NCBI RefSeq assembly: GCF_024733015.1
Contig: NZ_JANKJG010000001.1
Location: 550,263-614,262 of the forward strand
From: Pseudosulfitobacter koreensis
Lineage (GTDB): Bacteria; Pseudomonadota; Alphaproteobacteria; Rhodobacterales; Rhodobacteraceae
Length of the DNA stretch: 64,000 nucleotides
Direction of reading: 5' to 3'
Numbering within the stretch: position 1 is the first letter of the stretch; the number at the start of each line of letters is the position of its first letter. Position numbers and translations under genes: made by a program. This document shows, in pieces, positions 46,215-53,945 of the stretch. The notes beneath the pieces are model-generated. The model was not told the DNA's origin. It searched no databases and saw nothing but the letters and a program-made list of their open reading frames with translations.

Positions 46215-46239
46215 AACACCGGATTCAGAACAAGGTTCC
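46215..46239 (-). promoter_or_regulatory. Sigma-EcfG-type promoter of the 54-aa membrane protein
   Basis: Read on the minus strand: GGAAC (46239-46235), a 16-bp spacer, TGTT (46218-46215). The alphaproteobacterial EcfG consensus is GGAAC-N16/17-CGTT. Predicted transcription starts about 30 nt before the ATG at 46178. Confidence 0.68.
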
Positions 46240-46316
46240 ATAGATCGCAAGGCCGGACGAATTCGCGGCATCACGGTTGCGTTATTGTCTCAGTCTGGGG
46301 TTTTCGAGCGGCCAGC

Positions 46317-48053
46317 TCAGTGATCGGCGGGTTCGTGGAACGTGTCCTCGACGTCAAAGGTCACCTCGGTGCGATAGACGTCATCGGTCGAGGTGGTTTC
46401 GACCTTTCCGTTCAGTTGCGTGGCAAAGGCCCGGATCAGCTGCGCGCCCAAGCCCGCCTCGTTGGTCTCGAACTCCTTGATGTTCGCGCCGACCGAGTTT
46501 TCGCAGATCAGTCGCGCGGTCCCTGCGTCCAGCTGCTTGAGCGAGACGAACAGATGCGGTGCCTCGCCTTCGGGCGCGCCCATGAACTTCAGCGCGTTGG
46601 TGCCCAGTTCCGACGCCAGCAGTGTCAGCGGCACAGCCTGATCGGGAAACAGCACCACCTCGTCAAAATCATAGGTATAGTTCAGATCGGTCACATGGCT
46701 GCCGGCGACCAGACGCTCGAACAGGTCGGGCAGCAGAATACCGGCATTGGTGCGGCTCAGGTTTTCGGTCTGGTACAGGCTCTTGTGGACTGACGACAGG
46801 CTCATCACCCGCTCCTGAAGCCTGCGCAGAATATCGCGGGTTTCAGGTTCGCTCGCCTTGCGGATCTGCATGTTCATGATCGACGAGATCAGTTGCAGGT
46901 TGTTGCGGACGCGGTGGTGCACTTCCTTGAGCAGGACGTTTTTCTCTCGCAACGCGTCTTCCATCTGCGCCTCGTCGTCGAGCAGGTGAAAGGCCATCTC
47001 GGCCAAAGCGTCTTCGAGGTCTTGCAGCTCCGCCGACAGCGAAAGCTGGTCGGATGTGGTGGGCAGCCGCCGGGTGCGCGAAAACGCCTGAACCTTGTTG
47101 CGCAGTTTCTTGACGTGGCGCACAACCAACCGGTCAACGGCAAAATAGGCCACCGCAAGGCTGGCCACGAACATCAGGAACGGGAACAGCATCGGCGCGC
47201 CCGATAATCGCCCGATGGCGGGTTTGCGGTATTCCACCGGCCAGGCCGCCAGCGCATAGACCAGCCCCGGCACCACCGGCACCACGGCAAAGGCCTGTTC
47301 CTGTCCGAACTGGTTGTTCGCGATGAACGTCTGGGTCCAGTTTTCATTCAGCCGCTCGAACCGGAAGTTCTGCGGCATGTATATGGTCTGGTCCGCCGTC
47401 GAGGATACCGTGGTCAGCACGTCACCCTGATCGTTGTATGTCGTCAGGCTGAGCGGTCGGCGGGTGTTGGACGGCAACCACGGAACACCCAGTTCCGCGC
47501 GGGGTAGAGACATTGCGATATAGCCGCGGAACGTTCCGTCCTGGTACGATGGGAACAGCACGTCGATCGCCGCACCGCTGTCGGTATTGGTGTTGCGCGT
47601 CGGTTCGATCCACATGCGGGGGGAGCCCAGCTGTTCGGTCAGGTTGGTCCAGCCGCTCAGGTCGAAATCCGATCCGCCGGAGGAGCAAACCATCACACCG
47701 GCAGGGTTGAGAAACCCGACAAAGGAATAGCTTCCGGTCTCGTCGATATATTGTCTGAGATAATTGCCGCAGCGTTCGGGTTCGACCAGCATCAGTTGCA
47801 AAACAGCCGTCAACGCCTGAGCGGCACCGAACGCGCGCTCGAAAACCTGCCGCTCGGACACGGCGGCGGTGTTGGTCAGCGCCAGTAGTGCCAGTTCCGA
47901 ACGGTTGTCGACTTCGTAGGACAGATCGCGGGTCTGAAGCACGCTCATCACGCCGATGGGCAGCAGGGCCAGGGCAAGAAAGGCCGCGACCCGGACCCTC
48001 AGACCACGGGAAAGTTTTGCGGACAACGTCGTGGCGCGGCCCGAATCCGGCAT
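46317..48053 (-). CDS. HWE/HisKA_2 sensor histidine kinase of the general stress response
   Basis: The 578-residue membrane kinase begins with a transmembrane helix (VAAFLALALLPIGVMSVL), then a periplasmic sensor of about 240 residues and a second helix (LFPFLMFVASLAVAYFAV, about 290-308). A HAMP-like/coiled-coil segment leads to the HisKA_2 motif KEVHHRVRNNLQL with the phospho-His and a C-terminal ATPase with NALKF (N box). Kinases of this type phosphorylate PhyR. The start overlaps the ecfG stop by one base, tying it to that operon. Confidence 0.9.
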   Translation of the reverse strand: MPDSGRATTLSAKLSRGLRVRVAAFLALALLPIGVMSVLQTRDLSYEVDNRSELALLALTNTAAVSERQVFERAFGAAQALTAVLQLMLVEPERCGNYLRQYIDETGSYSFVGFLNPAGVMVCSSGGSDFDLSGWTNLTEQLGSPRMWIEPTRNTNTDSGAAIDVLFPSYQDGTFRGYIAMSLPRAELGVPWLPSNTRRPLSLTTYNDQGDVLTTVSSTADQTIYMPQNFRFERLNENWTQTFIANNQFGQEQAFAVVPVVPGLVYALAAWPVEYRKPAIGRLSGAPMLFPFLMFVASLAVAYFAVDRLVVRHVKKLRNKVQAFSRTRRLPTTSDQLSLSAELQDLEDALAEMAFHLLDDEAQMEDALREKNVLLKEVHHRVRNNLQLISSIMNMQIRKASEPETRDILRRLQERVMSLSSVHKSLYQTENLSRTNAGILLPDLFERLVAGSHVTDLNYTYDFDEVVLFPDQAVPLTLLASELGTNALKFMGAPEGEAPHLFVSLKQLDAGTARLICENSVGANIKEFETNEAGLGAQLIRAFATQLNGKVETTSTDDVYRTEVTFDVEDTFHEPADH

Positions 48054-48610
48054 CAGAATGCAGAGGAGCCGTTGGCCGCCACCACAGCGACAGTTGCGCT
48101 ATCGGTCATCACCATTGAATCCTCGTCGTCCAGATGCATCAGCTCTGCCAAACGCTTGCGCCCCCGGTTGGCGCGACTTTTGATCGTGCCCACCGCGACG
48201 CCGCACATTTCGGCTGCCTCTTCGTAGGAAAAACCGGATGCGCCCACAAGTACCAGTGTCTCGCGCTGCTCATCTGGAAGCTGCGCAAAGGCCTTGCGAA
48301 AGTCGTTCATCTGCAGCCGCCCGTCGTGGGCCGGCTTCTCGGCCATGTTGCCGGTGTGAATACCATCCACGTCCGCAACCTCGCGTTTCACCTTGCGGCG
48401 GCTGGAGTAGTAAGTGTTGCGCAGAATGGTGAACAGCCAGGCACGCATGTTCGTACCCTCCTGAAACTTCTCGATATTTGTCCAGGCCTTCACCACGGTG
48501 TCCTGCACCATGTCGTCAGCCACCGCACCGTTGCGCGTCAAACTCAGGGCGAACGCCCTCAGTGCCGGCAGATGATCCACCAGCTCGTCTCTCGGATTTG
48601 AATCGCTCAT
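48053..48610 (-). CDS. ecfG: ECF sigma factor EcfG (general stress sigma)
   Basis: This 185-residue group-4/ECF sigma factor of the EcfG (ECF15) type directs the alphaproteobacterial stress regulon. Region 2 holds DDMVQDTVVKAWTNIEKFQ and MRAWLFTILRNTYYS; region 4 holds LPDEQRETLVLVGASGFSYEEAAEMCGVAVGTIKSR. NepR sequesters it. The ATG overlaps the nepR stop (ATGA), and the gene encoding the HWE kinase follows. Confidence 0.95.
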   Translation of the reverse strand: MSDSNPRDELVDHLPALRAFALSLTRNGAVADDMVQDTVVKAWTNIEKFQEGTNMRAWLFTILRNTYYSSRRKVKREVADVDGIHTGNMAEKPAHDGRLQMNDFRKAFAQLPDEQRETLVLVGASGFSYEEAAEMCGVAVGTIKSRANRGRKRLAELMHLDDEDSMVMTDSATVAVVAANGSSAF

Positions 48611-48771
48611 TTGTGGTCACCTGACCCCTTGTTGGTGTCTTGCTCCTGAAGCTGCGCAAGCAGCTCCTTGAAGCGATCGGGAACCTCTTCCTCGACCTTC
48701 TCCTGGAACACGCGACGAAGATTGTCGTCGATCTGCTTGCGCGTTCCGGAATTGGGTTCGTTATTTGCCAT
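48607..48771 (-). CDS. nepR: Anti-sigma factor NepR
   Basis: This small gene of 54 residues starts at 48771 (MANNEP) and ends in the ecfG start. It has the NepR core IDDNLRRVFQEKVEEEVPDRFKELLAQL: two amphipathic helices joined by the conserved acidic-Pro-Asp-Arg-Phe turn. NepR holds EcfG inactive until phosphorylated PhyR, through its sigma-like domain, captures NepR. Together with ecfG and the kinase it is transcribed from the divergent EcfG-type promoter at 48826-48850. Confidence 0.92.
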   Translation of the reverse strand: MANNEPNSGTRKQIDDNLRRVFQEKVEEEVPDRFKELLAQLQEQDTNKGSGDHK

Positions 48772-48818
48772 TGTGATTTTCGCCTAATGTCAGAAGTGTA
48801 CTTTTGCGCACTTAGTTG

Positions 48819-48843
48819 GGAACTAAACACGGGATGCTGCGTT
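48819..48843 (+). promoter_or_regulatory. Sigma-EcfG-type promoter of phyR
   Basis: GGAAC (48819-48823), 16-bp spacer, CGTT (48840-48843): an exact match to the EcfG consensus. Predicted transcription begins about 30 nt before the phyR ATG at 48880. Confidence 0.85.
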
Positions 48844-48850
48844 TGGTTCC
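48826..48850 (-). promoter_or_regulatory. Sigma-EcfG-type promoter of nepR-ecfG-kinase
   Basis: On the minus strand: GGAAC (48850-48846), 16-bp spacer, TGTT (48829-48826). It overlaps the phyR promoter almost completely; together they form an inverted arrangement GGAAC...GTTCC across 48819-48850. EcfG would thus drive its own operon and that of its activator. Confidence 0.8.
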
Positions 48851-48879
48851 CAAGAAATATGAAATTCGGGGAAAAAGAT

Positions 48880-49695
48880 ATGACTTCTGAAAGCACTGGC
48901 CAGGATCGCACAGCCGAGATCGGATCGGCACTGCCGTTCCTGCGTCGCTATGCACGTGCGCTAACCGGTTCGCAAACCAGCGGCGACCGCTATGCCGCCG
49001 CCACGCTGGAGACGATCCTTGCGGATCACACGGCGATGGATTCCAACCTGCGCACCAAAACCGCATTGTTCAAAGTGCTGCACGTCCTGTGGCAGGCCAG
49101 CAAGGTCGACACGATGGATATGTCGGACGACATGATGGAAGGGGCCGCGCAAAAGCACCTGTCCAAGCTGACCGACAACACCCGCGAGGCGCTGCTGCTG
49201 CACACCATCGAGGAATTCGATTACGACGCCGTGGCCAGCATCATGGATGTGGACCGGTCCGAGGCCGAGCATCTGGTCAGCGTCGCCCACCGCGAGATGG
49301 CCGACAGCATCGCGGGCCGTGTTCTGATCATTGAAGACGAGCCGATCATCGCGATGGATCTGGAAAACCTTGTCGGCGATCTGGGGCACCGGATCACCGG
49401 CATCGCGCGTACCCGCGACGAGGCGCTGTCGCTGGGCACAGCGGACAAGCCCGACCTGATCCTGGCCGATATCCGCCTGGCGGACAACTCGTCGGGCATT
49501 GACGCGGTCAACGATCTTCTGGGTCAGTTCGGCGACATGCCGGTCATCTTCATCACCGCCTATCCCGAGCGCCTGCTGACGGGCGAGCGGCCCGAGCCTG
49601 CCTTCCTGATCTCGAAGCCCTACAAGGAAGATCAGGTGAAATCGGCTGTCAGCCAGGCGATGTTCTTCTCAACCACGGCAACGCTGAAGGTCTGA
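48880..49695 (+). CDS. phyR: General stress response regulator PhyR
   Basis: The 271-residue protein has an N-terminal sigma-like domain (about 15-140; a region-4-like segment LTDNTREALLLHTIEEFDYDAVA) and a C-terminal receiver (148-265). The receiver has acidic D153, phosphoacceptor D197 in LADIRLAD, and Lys in ISKPYK. Phosphorylation opens the sigma-like domain, which binds NepR and frees EcfG. ATG 48880 follows a GGGGA site; 48859 is an in-frame alternative. It ends at a clear terminator. Confidence 0.95.
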   Translation: MTSESTGQDRTAEIGSALPFLRRYARALTGSQTSGDRYAAATLETILADHTAMDSNLRTKTALFKVLHVLWQASKVDTMDMSDDMMEGAAQKHLSKLTDNTREALLLHTIEEFDYDAVASIMDVDRSEAEHLVSVAHREMADSIAGRVLIIEDEPIIAMDLENLVGDLGHRITGIARTRDEALSLGTADKPDLILADIRLADNSSGIDAVNDLLGQFGDMPVIFITAYPERLLTGERPEPAFLISKPYKEDQVKSAVSQAMFFSTTATLKV

Positions 49696-49706
49696 ACACC
49701 TTCCCT

Positions 49707-49743
49707 AGCATCCGGGCTTGCCCCCGGATGCTGCGGGATTTTT
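49707..49743 (+). terminator. Terminator of phyR
   Basis: A 10-bp perfect stem AGCATCCGGG / CCCGGATGCT (49707-49716, 49723-49732) lies 11 bp after the phyR stop. GCGGGA and then five T residues follow. Confidence 0.75.
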
Positions 49744-49760
49744 ACCCAAATTTTAAAGAA

Positions 49761-50129
49761 TTACGATCTGACCTTCGGCGACAGGCCGATATTGGTCAGC
49801 ACACGTTCGATGTCGCCGGTGCTGAACGGCGTCGGCACGCGGTATCCGTCGTGCAGAACCTCGGCAAAGGCTTTGTTTTCCACACCGACGCGCACTGCGG
49901 TGATGCAGCGTTCGATCAGCAGTTCCATCAACGCCGGTTCCGTGGACTTGGCCGCACTTCCCAGCATGAACACGACATCAGGCGTGCCGTTGGTTTTCAG
50001 TGCGTCAATGGCAGCATCCACGTCGTCGACATGAGATATCATCGCTTCAGGAATGCAGTCGGAGAGGATCTGAGACAGGTCCTCTGCAATCAACACATCA
50101 CCCTGAACGACCAGAAATTTCGTCGTCAT
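49761..50129 (-). CDS. Receiver-like protein lacking the phosphorylation site (pseudoreceiver)
   Basis: The 122-residue protein has the outline of a single REC domain: VVQGDVLIAEDLSQILSD resembles the first strand and acidic pocket, and PTPFSTGDIERVL resembles the last strand and helix. The expected phosphoacceptor Asp position reads FMLGS, and the conserved Lys before PF is Thr, so it should not be phosphorylatable by the usual chemistry. A start at 50129 is used; 50171 or 50201 would lengthen the N-terminus. It lies between phyR and the Crp/Fnr gene. Confidence 0.6.
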   Translation of the reverse strand: MTTKFLVVQGDVLIAEDLSQILSDCIPEAMISHVDDVDAAIDALKTNGTPDVVFMLGSAAKSTEPALMELLIERCITAVRVGVENKAFAEVLHDGYRVPTPFSTGDIERVLTNIGLSPKVRS

Positions 50130-50221
50130 CCACTGACCCCAGATATTCAATTGGGTTTCAATATGGTACATTGCTAAGGTCGTCGCATTAAACTGTGACA
50201 TAGCTTCGAAAGTTTTTACTG

Positions 50222-50950
50222 ATGGCGACCAAATGCTTTAACTGCCCGCTACAGCGCAGCGATGTGTTCATTGATCTTACCAAAGATGAAATGCGGTTCA
50301 TGCAAAACTTCAAGGTTGGCGAACTTGAGGTCGACGCAGGCACCACGCTGCTGATGGAAGGGTCGAACAGCCCGCAGCTTTACACCGCGCTGCGCGGCAT
50401 GGGGCTGCGCTACAAGACGCTGGAGAACGGCAACCGTCAGGTGACGAACTTTGTGTTTCCCGGCGATTTCATCGGCCTTCAGGCCGGTATCATGGGCGAA
50501 ATGCAGCATTCGGTCGAGGCATCCTCGTCCATGACCTTGTGCGTTTTCGACCGCAGCGAACTCTGGAGTTTCTTTCGCAACAGCCCGGAACGCGCATTCG
50601 ATCTGACATGGATGGCCGCCGCAGAAGAGCATTTTCTGGGCGAGGCGCTGGCCTCGGTCGGGCAGCGCACCGCCTTCGAGGCGATTGCCTGGGCCTTGTG
50701 CAAGATCATGCTGCGCGGTCAGGGGCTGGGTCTGGCCAAGGACCGGGTGATGCCGATGCCGTTTCGGCAACAGGATCTGGCCGACGCCCTCGGCCTGTCG
50801 CTGGTGCACACGAACAAGACGCTCAGCAAGCTGCGCAACCGGCAGCTGGCCAACTGGGGCGACGACATGCTGATCGTGAACGATCTTGGCGCCCTGGCAG
50901 ATGCCGCAGGCATGACGTTAGAGCCGCCGATGAAGCGCCCGATCATGTAG
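50222..50950 (+). CDS. Crp/Fnr family transcriptional regulator
   Basis: The 242-residue protein has a cyclic-nucleotide-binding-like fold (about 20-140), a long dimer helix (AAAEEHFLGEALASVGQRTAFEAIAWAL) and a C-terminal winged helix (FRQQDLADALGLSLVHTNKTLSKLR). Only two N-terminal cysteines (C5 and C8, in KCFNCPL) are present; a canonical [4Fe-4S] FNR needs four, so oxygen sensing by that route is unlikely. Ligand unknown. It is divergent from the pseudoreceiver gene. Confidence 0.85.
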   Translation: MATKCFNCPLQRSDVFIDLTKDEMRFMQNFKVGELEVDAGTTLLMEGSNSPQLYTALRGMGLRYKTLENGNRQVTNFVFPGDFIGLQAGIMGEMQHSVEASSSMTLCVFDRSELWSFFRNSPERAFDLTWMAAAEEHFLGEALASVGQRTAFEAIAWALCKIMLRGQGLGLAKDRVMPMPFRQQDLADALGLSLVHTNKTLSKLRNRQLANWGDDMLIVNDLGALADAAGMTLEPPMKRPIM

Positions 50951-50965
50951 GTGTCGCGTCAGGCC

Positions 50966-51838
50966 CTAATGCCGTTCGAACACATCATCCTTGACTTGAC
51001 CCCAGGCGATGACCGCAAAGACCGCCGTACCGCCTACGATGTTGCCCAGCAGCACGGGAATGAAGAACTCGAACACCGCCTCGTAGGGTCCGACCAGCCC
51101 CTGAACCGCAAGGTACGCCATTTCGACCGAACCTGCGACGATGTGGGTAAAGTCCCCGACAGCGATCAGCCAGGTAAAGGTGGTGATGATAAAAAACGCC
51201 GATTCGTTGCTTTGCGGCATCATCCAGACGATCGCAGCCACCAGAATGCCCGCAGGAATGGCGCGAAAAAAGCTTTCACCCGGCGGCATGTGAACAGCAT
51301 GTTCCGACAGGGACAAAAGCGCAGGCCCCAGATTTTCGGGGATCGCGGGCGTATAGGCATAAAATGTGGCGATGACGAAAGCACCCAGTACATTGGCCCC
51401 CAGCACGATGCTCCACAGACGGGCAACGCAGCCAAGATTGTGTGCCGTCGGCTGAACCATCAGCGGCAGCACGGTGGTGATCGTGTTTTCGGTGAACAGT
51501 TGCATCCGGCATATGATGACCAGCAGGAAGCCCAGGGAATATCCCAGGTTCTCGACCAGGAACGACCAAGGCGCATCCGGAAGATACGTGCGCAGGATCG
51601 CCTCGCCCAGCACCGAAAAGCTGATCAGAATGCCCGCAGCCGTTCCCGACCAGAACAAAGACCGTTTTGTGCGGGCCAATTCCTCTTCACCGTCGCGACG
51701 GATCACCTCATAAATCAGCTTTGAACTCAGCTTGGCCGCAGCCTCGACCGACTCGCGTTCGGTTTCTTGTTCCAGGGGCACCGCGCCCGGATCGTTCTCG
51801 TGGGCAGATACCATTTTTTGTTCATTCCGGTTGGTCAT
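50966..51838 (-). CDS. Formate/nitrite transporter (FNT) family protein, YfdC-like
   Basis: The 290-residue protein has an acidic cytoplasmic N-terminus of about 55 residues and six hydrophobic segments typical of pentameric FNT channels. Examples are ENLGYSLGFLLVIICRMQLFTENTITTVLP (containing the broken-helix loop) and VLLGNIVGGTAVFAVIAWG at the end. The transported anion is unknown. A near-consensus EcfG promoter (51847-51872) would start transcription almost at this ATG; the next in-frame ATG at 51814 would then be the better start. Confidence 0.82.
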   Translation of the reverse strand: MTNRNEQKMVSAHENDPGAVPLEQETERESVEAAAKLSSKLIYEVIRRDGEEELARTKRSLFWSGTAAGILISFSVLGEAILRTYLPDAPWSFLVENLGYSLGFLLVIICRMQLFTENTITTVLPLMVQPTAHNLGCVARLWSIVLGANVLGAFVIATFYAYTPAIPENLGPALLSLSEHAVHMPPGESFFRAIPAGILVAAIVWMMPQSNESAFFIITTFTWLIAVGDFTHIVAGSVEMAYLAVQGLVGPYEAVFEFFIPVLLGNIVGGTAVFAVIAWGQVKDDVFERH

Positions 51839-51846
51839 CAGGACTT

Positions 51847-51872
51847 AACCCGCCCCAAGCCGTTTTGGTTCC
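51847..51872 (-). promoter_or_regulatory. Possible sigma-EcfG-type promoter of the FNT gene
   Basis: On the minus strand: GGAAC (51872-51868), 17-bp spacer, GGTT (51850-51847). The -35 is exact and the -10 matches three of four consensus bases. Confidence 0.5.
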
Positions 51873-51929
51873 CGGAAACCTTGCCTTGTTGTTGGCGGCG
51901 TTTCGCGACACGTTGAAATCTGCAATCTC

Positions 51930-53183
51930 ATGGAGAATCTGATGTTCGGATCGCGCGCCTATGTTCAGAAGCTCGTGCAGGATGTGCGTTCAAGCTATTG
52001 GTTCATCCCCTCAGCTCTGGTGTTCGCGGCGCTGCTCTTGTCCGAGCTGACCCAGTGGATCGACCACAACCCCGACATGCTGCCCGTGGGCTTGCCCGAC
52101 GACTTTCTCGACACGCAGGTCGATGGCGCGCGGCAGACGCTGGCGGTGATTGCGCAGTCGATCATCGGGGTGACGGGGGTGATGTTCTCGATCACGATGG
52201 TCGCGGTGTCCTTTGCATCGGGCAACTTCGGGCCGCGCCTGATCGGCAACTTCATGCGCGACCGGGGCAATCAGATCAGCCTTGGCGTGCTGATCTCGTC
52301 CTTTGTCTATTGCCTGATGATCCTGCGCGCGGTGCAAAGTTCCGGGTCGGACGGGCTGGAATCGTTTGTGCCGCAATATTCGATGCTGGTGGCGCTGATG
52401 CTGATGCTGATGTCAGTCGGGACGCTGATCTATTTCCTGCATCACATTCCCGAAACCATCAACGTGTCGAACATCTCGGCCGATCTGGGTCGCAGGCTTG
52501 AGAACCGCATAGAGCGGCTAATTGACAACCACGCCGACCGCAATGAAGAGCCTGCCCAGGTTCCGGCAAAGGACGCGGTCGAGACCGAGCTGAGCCTTGG
52601 GCACGCGGGCTATATCCAGCAGCTGGATCTGGACGCGCTGTCCGACATGGCCGAGCAGAACGATTGGGTGATCGACGTCAACGTCGACATCGGCGGCTTT
52701 GTCAGTTCGCACGAGACGGTTCTGACCGTGCATTCCGCCAGCGCCCCCACGCCCGAGATGTGTGACAAGGTCTGCGCCTGCTTCGCCGTCGGCGAAGAGC
52801 AGACCGAGGCGCAGGACATCACCTTCATGATCGACCAGCTGGTCGAGATGGCGGCACGCGCGCTGTCGCCGGGGGTGAACGATCCGTTCACGGCGATCAA
52901 CTGCCTGAACTGGCTGCGCAACGGTCTCAGCACCGCCTTGCAGTACAAGGGCGGTCTACACCCTACATCGCGCCCGCGCGTGCAGTACCGCAGCCTGACG
53001 GTGCTGCAACTTCTGAACATCAGCTTTCGTGCTGCAGCTCCCTATTGCATGGCGGACAAGATGGCGCGCGATCACTGGATGTTCTGCGTGCGCAGTCTGC
53101 TGGACGCGGCCATGGGTGAGGACAAACGAAACGTAAGCAAGCTGCTTGAGGATTTCGACAAACACTACCCCGAGGCTGACTAG
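51930..53183 (+). CDS. DUF2254 family membrane protein
   Basis: The 417-residue protein has about four hydrophobic helices in its first 180 residues (for example SYWFIPSALVFAALLLSEL and MLVALMLMLMSVGTLIYFLHHI) followed by a soluble C-terminal domain of about 230 residues. The order and spacing match DUF2254 proteins, whose function is not established. It is divergent from the FNT gene. Confidence 0.8.
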   Translation: MENLMFGSRAYVQKLVQDVRSSYWFIPSALVFAALLLSELTQWIDHNPDMLPVGLPDDFLDTQVDGARQTLAVIAQSIIGVTGVMFSITMVAVSFASGNFGPRLIGNFMRDRGNQISLGVLISSFVYCLMILRAVQSSGSDGLESFVPQYSMLVALMLMLMSVGTLIYFLHHIPETINVSNISADLGRRLENRIERLIDNHADRNEEPAQVPAKDAVETELSLGHAGYIQQLDLDALSDMAEQNDWVIDVNVDIGGFVSSHETVLTVHSASAPTPEMCDKVCACFAVGEEQTEAQDITFMIDQLVEMAARALSPGVNDPFTAINCLNWLRNGLSTALQYKGGLHPTSRPRVQYRSLTVLQLLNISFRAAAPYCMADKMARDHWMFCVRSLLDAAMGEDKRNVSKLLEDFDKHYPEAD

Positions 53184-53249
53184 AGGGGTTTGCCAATCGC
53201 GGCGGCTTGGCCCACAACTGGGGAAAAATCGTTCGAAAGGTCCAATCTC

Positions 53250-53945
53250 ATGAACTTTGTTTTCCCTCCCGCACCTCAGGCAGCACTTGCCGTCGCTGAC
53301 AGTGACGACCGCTTTCCGGTGCGGCGTGTCTTTTGCGTGGGTCGCAACTATGCGGCCCATGCCCGCGAGATGGGCAACGACCCCGACCGCGAACCGCCGT
53401 TCTTCTTCACCAAGCCTGCGGATGCGGTGGTGGATACGCCCTGCACCGTGCCCTATCCGCCGCTGACCGAAGACCTGCATTTCGAGATCGAGCTGGTCAT
53501 CGCCATCGGCAAGGGCGGCGCGAATATCGCGCCCGCTGATGTGCACACGCATATCTGGGGCGCCTCGGTCGGCATCGACCTGACGCGCCGCGATCTGCAA
53601 AACCTGGCGAAAAAGACGCGCAGGCCGTGGGACTGGAGCAAGGCTTTCGACCAGTCTGCCCCGATTGCGCCCATTCTCCCCATTGCGCGTGTCCCCAGCC
53701 TCGAGCGTGGACGGATCTGGCTGGCGGTCAATGGCGAGATCAAGCAGGACGCGGACATCGCCGAGCTGATCTGGCCGGTGTCCGAGCATATCGCCACCCT
53801 CAGCGAGGGGGTCACGCTGGCCCCCGGCGACATCATCATGACCGGCACGCCCGCAGGCGTGGGCGCGGTGCGCCCCGGCGACGTGATCACTGGTGGCGTC
53901 GACGGCATCGGCGACTTGCAAGTGACGATAGGGCCACGCGCATGA
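53250..53945 (+). CDS. Fumarylacetoacetate hydrolase family protein, probably fumarylpyruvate hydrolase
   Basis: The 231-residue protein is of the short FAH type: FCVGRNYAAHAREMG near the N-terminus, FFFTKPADAVV, metal-binding glutamates in HFEIELVIAIGKGG, and TGTPAGVGAV near the end. Full FAH of the homogentisate route is about 420 residues, so this fits the NagK-type fumarylpyruvate hydrolase of the gentisate route better. The next gene encodes the matching isomerase type and overlaps by 4 nt. Confidence 0.8.
   Translation: MNFVFPPAPQAALAVADSDDRFPVRRVFCVGRNYAAHAREMGNDPDREPPFFFTKPADAVVDTPCTVPYPPLTEDLHFEIELVIAIGKGGANIAPADVHTHIWGASVGIDLTRRDLQNLAKKTRRPWDWSKAFDQSAPIAPILPIARVPSLERGRIWLAVNGEIKQDADIAELIWPVSEHIATLSEGVTLAPGDIIMTGTPAGVGAVRPGDVITGGVDGIGDLQVTIGPRA

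Noticed and set aside
45951..46793. 280-codon plus-strand frame with a good ribosome site (GGAGG) beginning in the palindrome
   Set aside because: Most of it is antisense to the 54-aa gene and the HWE kinase, and no domain is visible. The well-placed start is mentioned with the palindrome but does not support a gene of this length.
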